Made by a program: the position numbers and the translations under genes | DNA from: Aquilaria yunnanensis | Taxonomy: Eukaryota; Streptophyta; Magnoliopsida; Malvales; Thymelaeaceae | Assembly (NCBI GenBank): GCA_039654915.1 | Contig: CM077598.1 | Coordinates: 75,544,041-75,608,040, forward strand | Reading direction: 5' to 3' | Length of the DNA stretch: 64,000 nucleotides | Notes under the pieces: model-generated | What the model was told of the DNA's origin: nothing | Seen by the model: only the letters and a program-made list of their open reading frames with translations | The model's database searches: none | In this document: one piece after another, positions 1-11,048 of the stretch | How positions within the stretch are numbered: the stretch's first letter is position 1 | How the letters are laid out: the number at the start of each line of letters is the position of its first letter

Positions 1-124
1 GCCTTTGTCTTCAAATGTACCATAGTGCATTATGGTTGACAGATTTGTAGAATCTACAACTATTAGCCTGGATGATTAGGCAAAATTATTCTTTTTCATT
101 ATATTTGGTGCACAACTGATGCAG

Positions 125-3100
125 GAAGCTTTTGTTAAGATAAGAGAACAAGCAAAGGCCTATCTTGAGGTGAAGGGAGAGCTCACCAGTGGTCTTAATC
201 TGATAAATAGCACTAATTTGGAGTATTTTCCACCGAAGCATAAAGCTGAAATCTTTCGTCTCAAAGGGGACTTTCTCTTGAAGTTAAATGATACTGAAAG
301 TGCTAATATTGCATATTCAAATGCAATCACCCTTTTCAAAAATTTACCTAAAGGATGGATTAGCTGGGGAAGCTACTGTGACATGGTATGTTCCCATTGT
401 TTTCCTGTTATGTATATCAACAAAACTAGACTTTGCTCCTGATATTTCATTTGATCTACAGGCTTATAAAGATTCCCATGACGAGATTTGGTTAGAATAT
501 TCTGTTTCTTGTTTCCTTCAAGGCATTAAATATGGCGTGTCTAACTCCAGGAGCCATCTAGCCCGTGTCCTGTATCTATTAAGCTTTGATACCCCTAATG
601 AACCTGTGGGGAGGGCATTTGACAAGTATTTGGACCAAATTCCTCATTGGGTTTGGCTTTCTTGGATTCCACAGCTATTACTTTCTTTACAGAGGACTGA
701 AGCACCTCACTGTAAACTTGTCCTCCTAAAAATTGCCACAGTGTACCCCCAGGTAAATCTAGTTCTTACCAAATTTGAGACGTATCATATATTTTTATTC
801 CTAAGTGTATCACCAGGTAATTGCAGCACTGATTGAATTTTGAAGCTTATTTTATATTTTGATTGTGTTGTTTTGCCGTGCACTGAAAGTTGATTTCCGT
901 AATATCAACGTTGTGATGGAAGACACTCAACAATCTTCATTATTGTCTCTTTAAACTTTCCATGCAAGTGTCAGATAAATTTGGTGATGTGGATGCTGGA
1001 ATCTCATCTCGCTATTGCCTTATATAGCATAAGGCATCTAACATAAATTTGTTACTGCTTCCAATGGATTATTATGTGAATATTTAGCTCTCTTTAAGTT
1101 GTTGACAACTTCATGCTCGAACCCCACTATACAAGGGCAAAAGTCCATGATGATTGTATATTCCTCATGGTTTTCCAATTATTTCTTATTCTTCCTGAAA
1201 TTCCAGGCTTTGTACTATTGGCTTCGTACATATTTGCTTGAACGCCGTGATGTTGCAAATAAATCGGAACTAGGAAGAATGGCGATGGCTCAGCAAAGAA
1301 TGCAACAGAGTGCTGCTGCAGCTGCTGCTGCTGGTTCGCTTGGCCTGGGTGATGGAAGTGCTAGACTTCAGTCTCGTCCTGGGAGTAATTTGACCTCAGA
1401 CAATCAAGTGCATCAAGGAACACAATCCGGTCCAGGAACCATGCCCCATGATGGGGGAAACTCCCATGGACAGGAGCCTGAAAGATCAACAGCTGCAGAT
1501 AACAATGTGCACCCGGGGAATGAGCAACCTTTGCAGCAAAGTTCTTCATCCATCAGTGACGGTGGTCAGAGTGCAATTAGGCGCAATGGCACCTTGGGTT
1601 TAGTTGCTTTTGCTGCCAGTGCTTTTGATGCTGCGAAGGATATAATGGAGGCTTTAAGAAGCAAGCATACAAATTTGGCTAGTGAACTTGAGGTGACTAC
1701 TGTTAATAATCTTCTTGTTTTGTTCAAATACTAATGAGGGCTAAATTTTTTTTATTTCTCAAGAGTTAAGAGTGGAATCTTTTGTACTAATAGAAATAAA
1801 CTGTTGACAGACAGCATTGTGCTCTAGATTGATGCGTGTTTTTCCCCATAAGTTCCTGTTCACAATGGGCATTGATATGGAAATTCATAGCTTTGGATAC
1901 TACTTAGTAACTCCTATTGTCTGGCACTCTCTTCTGGTTACTTAAAAAATCTATGTGGCAGATCCTTTTAACAGAAATTGGTTCAAGGTTCGTCACCCTT
2001 CCGGAAGAGAGACTTCTTGCTGTGGTTAATGCTTTGCTGCACCGTTGTTACAAATACCCCACGGCTACCACCGCAGAAGTTCCCCAGTCTCTGAAGAAGG
2101 AGTTATCTGGTGTATGTAGGGCTTGCTTCTCTGCAGATGCTGTGAACAAGCATTTAGATTTTGTGAGAGAATACAAGCAGGATTTTGAGCGTGACCTCGA
2201 TCCAGAGAGTACAGCTACTTTTCCTGCTACTCTCTCTGAATTGACCGAGAGATTGAAACATTGGAAGAATATTCTTCAGAGTAATGTGGAGGATAGGTTT
2301 CCGGCTGTCTTGAAGTTGGAGGAGGAAAGTAGGGTCTTGCGTGACTTCCATGTGGTTGATGTGGAGATCCCAGGGCAATATTTTACTGACCAGGTGCGCT
2401 AGGCTGCCAATTGTATTTACTTGTGAAGTGATCCTTTTTTGTGCCTTTGAAGGTTACCCTCTTTTTTCTCAACCGCTCTCCATTGTACAGGAAATTGCAC
2501 CTGATCATACAATAAAATTAGATCGGGTTGGAGCTGATATTCCAATTGTGCGAAGGCATGGTAGCAGTTTCCGCCGTTTGACTTTAATTGGTTCTGATGG
2601 TTCACAACGACATTTTATTGTTCAGACATCTCTAACTCCTAATGCTAGAAGCGATGAAAGGATACTGCAACTCTTCCGTGTCCTGAATCAGATGTTTGAT
2701 AAGCACAAGGAATCCAGGCGTCGGCATATATGCATTCACACACCAATTATAATTCCTGTTTGGTCACAGGTGATTCCTTAGATCCCTCTTTTGGTGTAAT
2801 TTAGTTTTCTCCCTGCTGTTTCCCCAGGTGATATGGAATGAACTAATCTGATCTCAGGACTGAATAAATTAGTCCAAGGAGCAAAGGAGAGAATTAGGAG
2901 AACAATTGGAGAATAAATTGATTTGGAGGGGAAAATTAGGAGAATAGAAGGGAGGAATTAAATTAAGTAATGAACAAGTGGAATTTGAAGTTGGGTAGAA
3001 CAAGAATTGAAGTAGGTTTTCGGAGAGGCCTGAAAAGAGGGTAGGGAGGAGGGTATCCAGTTCCATAACCTACCTAGATACTACCAGTTCTAGACTAGCT

Positions 3101-4513
3101 TTGCATCCAAAATTGATCATTTTCTTCTTCTCTTTGGGGTAGGTGGGCATCTATAAAAGATTCAGCTTATTTCTGTGACCTCTGAATCATAGTCGCAGCC
3201 ACTGTTTGGGGAAGAAGGGGGAAGCCCATATTGTTGGGAAGCTTGATGCATAGTCGTAGCAGTCCCGTTTCATTTGCTGTTGATAACATCTTTACATTTT
3301 CATTTTATTGCCAAGTGCTTTATTCATCTCTAAGAATGGTTGTTGAATGGTTAGGTTCGCATGGTTGAAGATGATTTAATGTACAGCACCTTCCTTGAGA
3401 TTTATGAAAACCACTGTGCGAGGAATGACCGAGAAGCTGATCTACCCATAACGTATTTCAAGGAGCAGTTAAATCAGGCCATATCTGGTCAAATTTCTTC
3501 TGATGCTGTGGTGGATCTCCGACTCCAAGCGTATAATGACATAACGAAGAATTTTGTCATGGATGGCATATTTTCCCAGTACATGTACAAGACTTTACAA
3601 AGTGGTAACCACATGTGGGCCTTCAAGAAACAATTTGCCATCCAGTTGGCACTATCCAGTTTCATGTCATTCATGCTACAAATAGGGGGAAGGTCCCCAA
3701 ATAAGATCTTGTTTGCAAAGAACACGGGGAAAATATTCCAGACAGATTTTCATCCGGCATATGATGCAAACGGGATGATCGAATTTAGTGAACCTGTGCC
3801 ATTCCGTCTAACAAGGAATATGCAGTCATTCTTTTCTCACTTCGGAGTAGAAGGCCTTATTGTATCTGCAATGTGTGCCGCAGCTCAGGCTGTGGTCTCA
3901 CCCAAGGTAAGCTTTGCTAATTCACAGAAGAAAGGATTATATCCATTCACCTCAGGGATTCAACTTTGTTGTTTTGCATTGCAGAAAAGTCAGCATCTAT
4001 GGTATCAATTGGCTATGTTTTTCCGTGATGAACTTCTGTCATGGTCTTGGAGAAGGCCACTTGGAATGCCCCTTGCTCCTGTTGCTGGAGGTAGTGGTTT
4101 GAACCCTGTTGACTTCAAAAATAAGGTCAATGCAAATGTTGAAAATGTAATCGCCCGTATCAATGGAATAGCACCGCAAGGATTATCTGAGGAGGTATAT
4201 TGCGTCTTTCTCTAGTTGTCTTCATAATGGTTTCATGACATGTTAGGTTATGCATGCATGTATTAAAATTATGAACGCTTCTGATTAGCTCTCAGCTTGC
4301 AGTCTTGCTGGCTGTAAAAAACTACACTAGTGGGATGGTTTTTTTCGACGATTCCATTTCATGCCTAATCTTCATTTCCTGATTTTGTTCCAGGAGGAGA
4401 ATGTAGTCGATCCGCCTCAATCGGTGCAAAGGGGTGTGACTGAGTTGGTCGAAGCAGCATCCACGCCGAGGAACTTATGCATGATGGATCCTACATGGCA
4501 TCCCTGGTTTTAA
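125..4513 (+). CDS. TRRAP/Tra1 homologue, 3' part (last 8 exons, about 875 aa)
   Basis: The 3' portion of a gene for the transcription-associated PIKK-family scaffold (TRRAP in animals, Tra1 in yeast), which recruits SAGA/NuA4-type histone acetyltransferases to activators in the nucleus. Exons read from GT/AG borders and frame: 125-385, 462-752, 1207-1692, 1962-2393, 2491-2769, 3355-3906, 3985-4194, 4394-4513. All are multiples of three, so every intron is phase 0. The first exons carry FAT-domain sequence (HWVWLSWIPQLLLSL, ALYYWLRTYLLERR). Exons 5-7 carry the PI3K-like kinase fold. The last exon is a FATC tail ending in HPWF. The fold is a pseudokinase: the usual DRHxxN loop reads GGRSPNK and the DFG position reads DFH, as expected for TRRAP. 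Exon 3 has a low-complexity Ala/Gln and Ser/Gly-rich insert (1290-1560). No stop or frameshift is seen, so the gene looks functional. The 5' part lies outside the window. Confidence 0.93.
753..1206 (+). other. TRRAP intron (454 bp)
   Basis: T-rich plant intron with GTAAAT donor and TTCCAG acceptor. No embedded gene or mobile element is recognised. Confidence 0.85.
2770..3354 (+). other. TRRAP intron (585 bp) with purine-rich stretch
   Basis: The longest TRRAP intron in the window, with GTGATT donor and GTTAG acceptor. Positions about 2870-3060 are strongly purine-rich on +, unlike the T-rich remainder, and could be a small old insertion. No terminal repeats were found to prove that. Confidence 0.75.
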
Positions 4514-4728
4514 TCGGACTTAGGTCCCAGATCACACATTCCTCCGTTGCCGCCCCTTCTGTATATACAGCTGTACATAGTTATGTTGTACATAGTTTTT
4601 ATTATAACGCGAACGTGAGTTGGATTATACTTGGACGGACATCTAGGAATTTCTTATGCTGTTTCGTTGATTGCTTTGTTAGGTTGATTATTTAGGTGAG
4701 TTGCTACTGCTATACTCTCCCTTCTGGG
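4514..4728 (+). other. TRRAP 3' UTR and flank
   Basis: About 215 bp from the TRRAP stop codon to the hAT element, T-rich with no ORF of note. It ends in the 8-bp hAT target site CTTCTGGG (4721-4728). The interrupted sequence resumes at 7927. Confidence 0.6.
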
Positions 4729-4734
4729 TAGAGG

Positions 4735-4892
4735 TGGGAACCGGGTCGGACCGGCCTGGGACCGGCCGGTCCTGGGCCTGGTTTTTGAGGCCCGGGCACG
4801 GACCGGCTTTAGGCGGGGCGGTCCCGGGGCGGGGCGGGGTGGTCCTGGGGCGGGGCGACTCCGGTCCCGGGGCGGGGTGGGGCGGGGCGGGT
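4735..4892 (+). repeat. G-rich left subterminal region of the hAT element
   Basis: Repeated GGGGCGGGG/GGACCGG units fill the left subterminal zone. hAT transposases typically bind clustered subterminal motifs, so these units are candidates. Many runs of four G make G-quadruplex formation on the plus strand plausible. Confidence 0.75.
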
Positions 4893-5161
4893 TTCATTTT
4901 TTTTTTGTTAAAAAATATATATATATAAAATAGAACAATTATTAATTATATAAGTCATAAATATTTTTAAGAAAAAACACAACCGGTGTAAGTTTTATTA
5001 AGTTAAAAAGCCAAACGGTACTTACAAATAATCGGAACGTGCCTTACATTTTAAAATGGCAAAAACGTTCCGAAAATGATAAATAATAGAAACCTATGAT
5101 CTGTGTTGAACAGCATAATCAGATCAAATACAAACTACATGTATGATTGAAAGAAAAAAAT

Positions 5162-7330
5162 TTAACTCTCGGTATCGGATATTACCTCATCATCCGAACT
5201 CTTTTGGTCTTGATGTCGGAGTGCTGCGAGGCCCCAATCTCGGTTGCACACGCATACTTCTACCGCGTCGGGTGTCAATCTTGACCGTTTTTCTGTTATC
5301 ACCCGTTTTCCGGCACTAAACGCTGCCTCAGATGAGACGGTCGATACTGAAACGGCAAGAATTTCTTCTGCGATTATCGACAAGATCGAAAATCTTGATC
5401 TCTTTTGTTTCCACCACTCCAAGATGTCGAGGTTGCTTGTCTCGAATGTGTTAAGATAGTCATCGACCTCAGCTAATCCCGATGTCATCGGTCGAGGTCG
5501 TTTGAGCATTTGGAGCGCTGGGTTGAATCTTGAGGAGATTGATCTCCTTGGAGGCTCAGTTTGAGAAGCTTCGGATCTTACCTTATCCGAATGCCGCTCA
5601 CAATATAACTTGTATAAAGAATGCAAGTACTCGGAAGCAGAAGCAGACATAGCCAAAACATTTATATGAGACATTTCTAAATAAGTATGAAAAATTCCTT
5701 CAAGCAGTGTTGTTGTGCCCGTTAATTTTACATACGGGTCAAATAAAGAAGCAACTAAAAAGATAAGTGGAATGTTTGAGAAATATTGAAGCCACTTAGC
5801 CCGCATGGCTTCGACAGTCGGTTTTTAACAACTCATCATTTTTAAATTGATGTAAAGCATAGGTGATGTTCACTAAATGAAACAAAACTTGATGACTTGT
5901 TGGGTAGTAAACACCAGAGAAAAATTCAGTTGCCTCGTAAAAAAACTTAAGCAATTCACCGGTTTTGGAACATTTCTCCCAAATTTCAGTCGTAAGAAAT
6001 TCATAACCCATTTTTAAATTCATGAAATGTGACAACAAATTTGCATACGGTAATGCATCTTGCAACATAAAAAATGTGGAGTTCCAGCGGGTTGGGCAAT
6101 CCAATTTAAACCGTTTCCAAGAAAATGGTTTTTGATTTTCAATACAAAAGCTTTTAAATTCACGAAAAATAGCATGGACATAAAATATTTTAATGAGTTT
6201 CGAATAGGCAGAATCTCATTTTGGAGAACTTCTAAACCTTTTTGCACACAAATGTTTAAAATATGGCACATGCATCTAACGTGAAAAAATGCACCGTTGA
6301 GCGGTGGTTGCAAGTTTTGACTCAAAAGACGAGCGGCAACATCATTATTTGAAGCATTATCAAATGAAATGCACAGAACTTTATCAGTACAAAAATAATC
6401 ACGTAAAGTTTCTAAGATACAATTAAATATTTGAAAACCAGTATGATCTGTTTCAATAACCTTAAATGACAAAATTCGTTTTTGCATTATCCAATCAGAA
6501 TCAATCCAATGAGAAGTAACACAATAGAATGATTGACCTATAGGTGATGTCCACATATCAGAAGTAAATGCCACACAATGATCAAGAGCAGAAAAATATG
6601 CTTGCAAATCTGATTTTCCGGTTTCAAATTGTCTAAAGCTTTCTTTCCTAGCAGTTTTCCTAGATACTTTTCTAAATGTAGGATTTAATTGTGATTTTAT
6701 CCAAGATTCTAGGTGGACATCTTCAGCTTGTGAAAAAGGTTTTTCGGTAAGCATCATCCAATTTACCATACCTTCTCTACAAGATTGTTGGTTAAAACGA
6801 AATATACCTGGTCCGCCGGCGCCGGTTGTAGACCCAAGTTGTGTTTGTCCTCCAGAACTAGTCCCGGTACTAGGGAGGATGTTAGCATGTTGATTTTCAA
6901 TATGCCTCTTCAGCGTTCTAGTGCCGGAATTCTTTCTATGTACAAAATTTTTCCCGCAATGTTTGCATTTTCCGTACCTCGACTCCCCTTCGTTTATGAG
7001 CTCATAATGCTCCCAAACCCAAGCAGTTAGTCTCGTGGATTTACCTTGTGCTTGAGTTCCCTCCACGTCGGGTGCATGACTTGTAGGCGTCGGTTCTGTT
7101 GACGGATTCCCATACGCCATCGCATCCAACTCTTCCACTTCATCATCGGATAATTGATCGTCGAGACCCAAATCGTAATTCGTCATATTGATTCCGGCAT
7201 CATCGTCATGAAACTCTTGAATTGAAATGCCTTTATCGGCGGGCCGAGATCGGCGACGGAACAAGGCTCGGAGGCCGGTGTTGCGGGAAGATGAACTATC
7301 TGTTGACTTGCCCTTTCCTTTTGAAGCCAT
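5162..7330 (-). pseudogene. hAT transposase (BED zinc finger, hAT dimerisation), frameshifted
   Basis: The reading starts at the ATG at 7330. A Ser-rich, acidic N-terminus leads into a BED zinc finger near residues 105-150 (CKHC...H....H). The RNase H-like catalytic core follows, including the conserved PTRWNST segment (about 6090). The C-terminal dimerisation region (about 5190-5480) contains DILEWWK and SSEAAFSAG. The frame is broken twice: near 6175-6200 (A/T-rich run) and near 5806-5825, each a one-step shift, giving open segments 7330-6020, 6104-5796 and 5806-5162. With about 700 codons if read through, the size suits an Ac/Tam3-type transposase. Alternative splicing cannot be excluded for the breaks, but no good intron borders are seen. 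Confidence 0.88.
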
Positions 7331-7508
7331 GACTCACGTACTAATAGTAGTGATTAATGCAAAATCAAGAGAGGATTATGAAGATATTACGGAGAGATTA
7401 GTAACAAATTTGGAAGAAATTAAGAAAATAAGGAGAATGGTTGAGAGAATATAGTAGATGAAGAAGAGAGGTTGAGTGATTGTGTGAGGATTGAGTGAAA
7501 ATGGCATT

Positions 7509-7521
7509 GGTATTTATAGGG
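7509..7521 (-). promoter_or_regulatory. TATA box of the hAT transposase
   Basis: On the minus strand the sequence reads CTATAAATA, about 180 bp upstream of the transposase ATG at 7330. The position and sequence suit a plant core promoter. Confidence 0.55.
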
Positions 7522-7676
7522 GGAGGGGAAAAATTAGTTTGACCAAAAAGTCCTTGAAATTTAGTTGTTGGGAGGGGCAAAAATGAAATTTTGGGGGCTG
7601 AAATGGAGCAGAAAACCGTTGGAGGGCCTGCTGTGTAATTAGCCCTTTTTTTAAAAAAAATTTCTGCAGGTTTACG

Positions 7677-7915
7677 TTGCGCAGAGCCGTTGCGCGCGGG
7701 TCGGCGGGGCGGGGCGAGTCGGCGGGGCGGGGTGAGTCGGCGGGGAGGGGCGGTCCGGTCCGAGCCGGTGGTCCGGGCCAGTTTTTTTTGCGTCCCCCTC
7801 CTCCTATTGGGCCCATATTCGGCCCACAAAATTGCGGGCCTCTTGCGGGGCGGGGCGGGGCGGGTTTGACCGGTCCGGGGCGGTTCCAGTTCGGTCCGGG
7901 CCAACCCGGCCCACG
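7677..7915 (+). repeat. G-rich right subterminal region of the hAT element
   Basis: Three adjacent units resembling AGTCGGCGGGGCGGGG (7695-7760) and further GGGGCGGGGC runs (7845-7880) precede the right TIR. The G-rich strand is + at both ends of the element, so the subterminal blocks are direct, not inverted. Confidence 0.75.
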
Positions 7916-8015
7916 TCCCACCTCTACTTCTGGGTGGCGGAATTTACTGCCCCCTTTATTTAATGAAAAGGTGCCAATCAAGACCTGTGTTTCAAAAGCA
8001 TTCAATTTTCAGCCT

Positions 8016-8112
8016 CAACTACTTCATCAGACTTATTCACCTGACACTTTGGAGTGTTCACATGCAACTACTTCATCAGACTTATCCACCTGACACTTGG
8101 AGTGTTCATATG
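8016..8112 (+). repeat. Tandem duplication of a 49-bp unit
   Basis: Two adjacent copies, 8016-8064 and 8065-8112, both begin CAACTACTTCATCAGACTTA. They differ by a few substitutions and a 1-bp indel. No gene is attached. Confidence 0.85.
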
Positions 8113-10410
8113 TTGGTCTACGCATGTCTACAGAAGTGTCCGATTGACGCTGTCTTTGGTGTTCTCAAGAATGTGCGCGAGTGATTCAAAATGTGTAGCC
8201 CTTTTTGCGTTTAATTTAGGGATTACAAAAATATATATATAAATGGAATATATAGAATAAATAATTGTTATTCAGCAAAAAAACTGATACTGAGGAAAAA
8301 AAAATCAGACATTCATTATATTGTCATTCTACTTAAAGTAATTTTTTCCGGGTGGTAAATTGCCAAAAAAAGTACTCCATATGGATTGTGTTAATAGGTA
8401 CGTCCATATTGTTAGTTTTAACAGTTAATATAAGGGTTTCTAAATAAAAGTTTAATCCCTATTTGAACCATTCCTATATGTAAATATTTATACTTTCTTT
8501 TATGTTCATTGAGATATTCCCTATAAATCATTGGGATAATCATTGGGATTTGATTATTAACTTCAATTAAATAGGATTCATGTTTTTATTTTTGATAAAA
8601 ATACATATATTTTTTTGTTATAATTATAAAAGAGAACTACTATTCACTATTTAAATTTTTAAAAATATTGAGTTTGACTATATATATCTTTTTGTAAATG
8701 AAACACAGGTACATAAATTTGAATACTTGTATTAATTAATTATTGTAGTGTCTAAATATTATTTTGAAACTTTTTTCATATTAGTTTTCAAATTTGTTTT
8801 ACAGAAATTAAAGACAGGAAAAAGAGTAAAATCAATTGTAAAATATTAGAAAATGAAAAACATATATGGAGCTAGTAATTAGCGCACCTAAACAATCAAC
8901 AATTAATGTAGTCGACTCAATTAACTCAATGAACTTTAATGGGAATTCCTAAGCTTACTAGGACTAAACTAAAGCTAAGACTAAGAACACAAACAAATAA
9001 GGGTTTTCTTGATGACTAAAAGAAAGGAGTGGAGGAGTTCATTACTTGACCAGGTTGGTTTTGTGAATTACTCATAGGGTCTAGATTTTCCTACTGTTGG
9101 TGATAATCTAAATTGATTTCTTGCTTTTCCAAGCTAAGAAATACTCTCCCTTCTCTAAACTAGCAAGGATTAGCCTAGGAATGGGCTTTTCCATCATTCC
9201 TAACTATGCCCATAATCAGTACCACCTATTCATAAATACAATCATAACCATAGAAAAGTGCTAGAAATTGTACTCCATGACTAAACTAGAAACACACATG
9301 AAACTAATATCCAACATCTTAAACTACAAAACCAAGAGAAAAAGGAGGGAAAGAACCACAAACCCCTTTGAAGAAACAATGTCTTGATCTTCAAAGTCTC
9401 CTAGCTCCTCCTCCAAGAATCCAAGAGGTACACCATAAAAAGCTCAAGAACTATATTTTCCCCTTACCACCAAGAGAATATGATGCTTAACCTCAGGTAA
9501 AGTTGACTTATATTTCAAATCCTAAAGCCTCATCCTCTTCCATCTACTCCTAACCTCCAATCGCCCATCTACTCCTAAGCTCCAATCGTAAGCTTGGTAG
9601 GTGGGATTTGTGGGCCTCCAAGTGTAGAGAAACTCCCAAAGGTGGAAATGGTCCCTCCTCGCTTGTCTGGAGGGAAGATGCGATAACATCATGTCTTCCT
9701 GCTCCAATTTGGCCTGGTCACGCCTTAATGAAGATGCATCCTTGAGATGATGTGATCACATCCTAATGCTCTGTCCCTTTTTTCATCCACCCTTGCCTTT
9801 GATGCAGTCAGATGTGATCACATCGTATCATCTTCAGCCCGAGTCTTCATTTTCTTTTTTAGTCCTCCTCCAACTTCCTTCCTTTGTGAAATTATGCCAA
9901 GAATTCTTGTGAATGCTCACTGAAGCCCTCAATATATGCAACTAAGATCTAGCAAAATTTATCAACAATTTTGCATAAAGGTGGGTGGAATATAGAGGAG
10001 CAACATATGACTATCACTTACCCCATGGCCTCATCCTCCCCCTTGTAGCCTTGCACCCACCAATGGCGAGGACCTAAAGATCGACCACCAACACACATGA
10101 AACCACCAACCAGCATGCTTTCCTCCTACACATCGGCCATGACCCTAAGCCAGATCATGTCTTACCCATCTTGGCCATCGTACTCGACAAGCTCAACAAC
10201 AGGTTTGACTTGAAGGCTGCAACTGGGAGGAGTGTGACATGGACAATGGTGAGGAAGAAGGCCTAGGAGCATAGGGAGGTGATGAGGACATGTGCCCAAA
10301 TGCAAATTGGAGGGTGGGTGGGAGTGGAGGCGGTGTGGATAGGGAGATCTAAAGTGTTGTAGGTAATTAGGCTCGTTTACTTCTGGAACCTTTTCCGCAA
10401 TATTATTATT
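8113..10410. other. AT-rich intergenic spacer, no gene recognised
   Basis: Positions 8220-8900 are very AT-rich. Positions 9000-10390 are less so and may be decayed transposon sequence, but show no coding similarity, terminal repeats or intact ORF above about 60 codons. Two identical 14-bp palindromes lie at 9749-9762 and 9811-9824. Confidence 0.6.
9749..9824. repeat. Pair of perfect 14-bp palindromes GATGTGATCACATC
   Basis: The identical self-complementary sequence occurs at 9749-9762 and 9811-9824, 62 bp apart. It could be a paired protein-binding site or a remnant of mobile DNA. No adjacent gene explains it. Confidence 0.6.
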
Positions 10411-10867
10411 GGGAAAATAACAAAAATCTCCCTATAGTTTGGTATAACCTACACTTTGTCCCCTCTATTGTAAAAAACTTACACTTTACCTTTTTCTTTC
10501 TTTACAGTATCCAATAACAACTTCTGAAACCCTAATTTAAACTGTTTGATAAGTATGTTCCAGTAGTTTCTAGATTTTTAATATTTTTTTCATAGCTAAC
10601 TGACCTTTAAAAAAATTCTTATATGTATTTAAAAATAGGAAAATATATTTACAGAAAGAAAAAATTAATAATTTAAAATTTTTATTAGCTATAAAAAAAA
10701 TATTATAGAGGTAAAAATTACTGAAATGGCTATAGTGCAGTTTAAATTATAGTTTCAGAAGTTATTTTTAGACAATATTAAAAAAATATAAGATAAAGTG
10801 TAGATTTTTAAAAGTACAGGGATAAATTATAGGTTAGAAAAAATCTCATGGTGATGGTAAGTTTCCC
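10411..10867. mobile_element. Foldback/MITE-like element (about 457 bp)
   Basis: Long imperfect inverted repeat. The left arm (10411 to about 10610, beginning GGGAAAAT) matches the reverse complement of the right arm (about 10670-10867, ending TTTCCC). Two well-matched blocks are AACTTCTGAAACC with TAATTTAAACTG, and ACACTTT with its flanks. The centre is A/T-rich and carries no ORF. The structure fits a non-autonomous MITE, possibly Mutator-like. No clear target duplication could be fixed at the ends, so family and exact borders are uncertain. Confidence 0.6.
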
Positions 10868-11048
10868 TAATCATGATAAATAACTTGTCAAATGTCTCAA
10901 ATGGATAACGTTCCAAGATATTTTTGTTGGATATTTTTCTGTACCAAGCTTTCGCATGGGCCATGAAATATGAATGATTATTAAAGCAAGGGAAAATATC
11001 TCCACAAACGTACAAATTAAAAACTCAAAAAAGAAACGGGGGAGAGAT

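Larger units (their letters stand above)
4729..7926 (-). mobile_element. hAT-superfamily DNA transposon (3,198 bp)
   Basis: The ends are inverted copies of TAGAGGTGGGA (11 bp; left end 4729, right end 7926) with further partial similarity inward. They are flanked by a perfect 8-bp direct repeat CTTCTGGG (4721-4728 and 7927-7934), the target-duplication length of hAT transposases. The interior carries a BED-finger/hAT-dimerisation transposase on the minus strand (5162-7330). Both subterminal regions are very G-rich on +. The transposase is frameshifted, so this copy is probably non-autonomous, but its perfect TSD and 11-bp TIR suggest a fairly recent insertion. Confidence 0.95.

Noticed and set aside
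7677..8093. GC-rich ORF of 138 aa at the right end of the hAT element
   Set aside because: Low-complexity Gly/Arg/Pro translation of the subterminal repeats, crossing the TIR and target site.
10974..11048. Upstream ATG at 10974 for the 166-aa protein
   Set aside because: The added residues are basic low complexity, and the ATG at 11049 begins the conserved-looking sequence.
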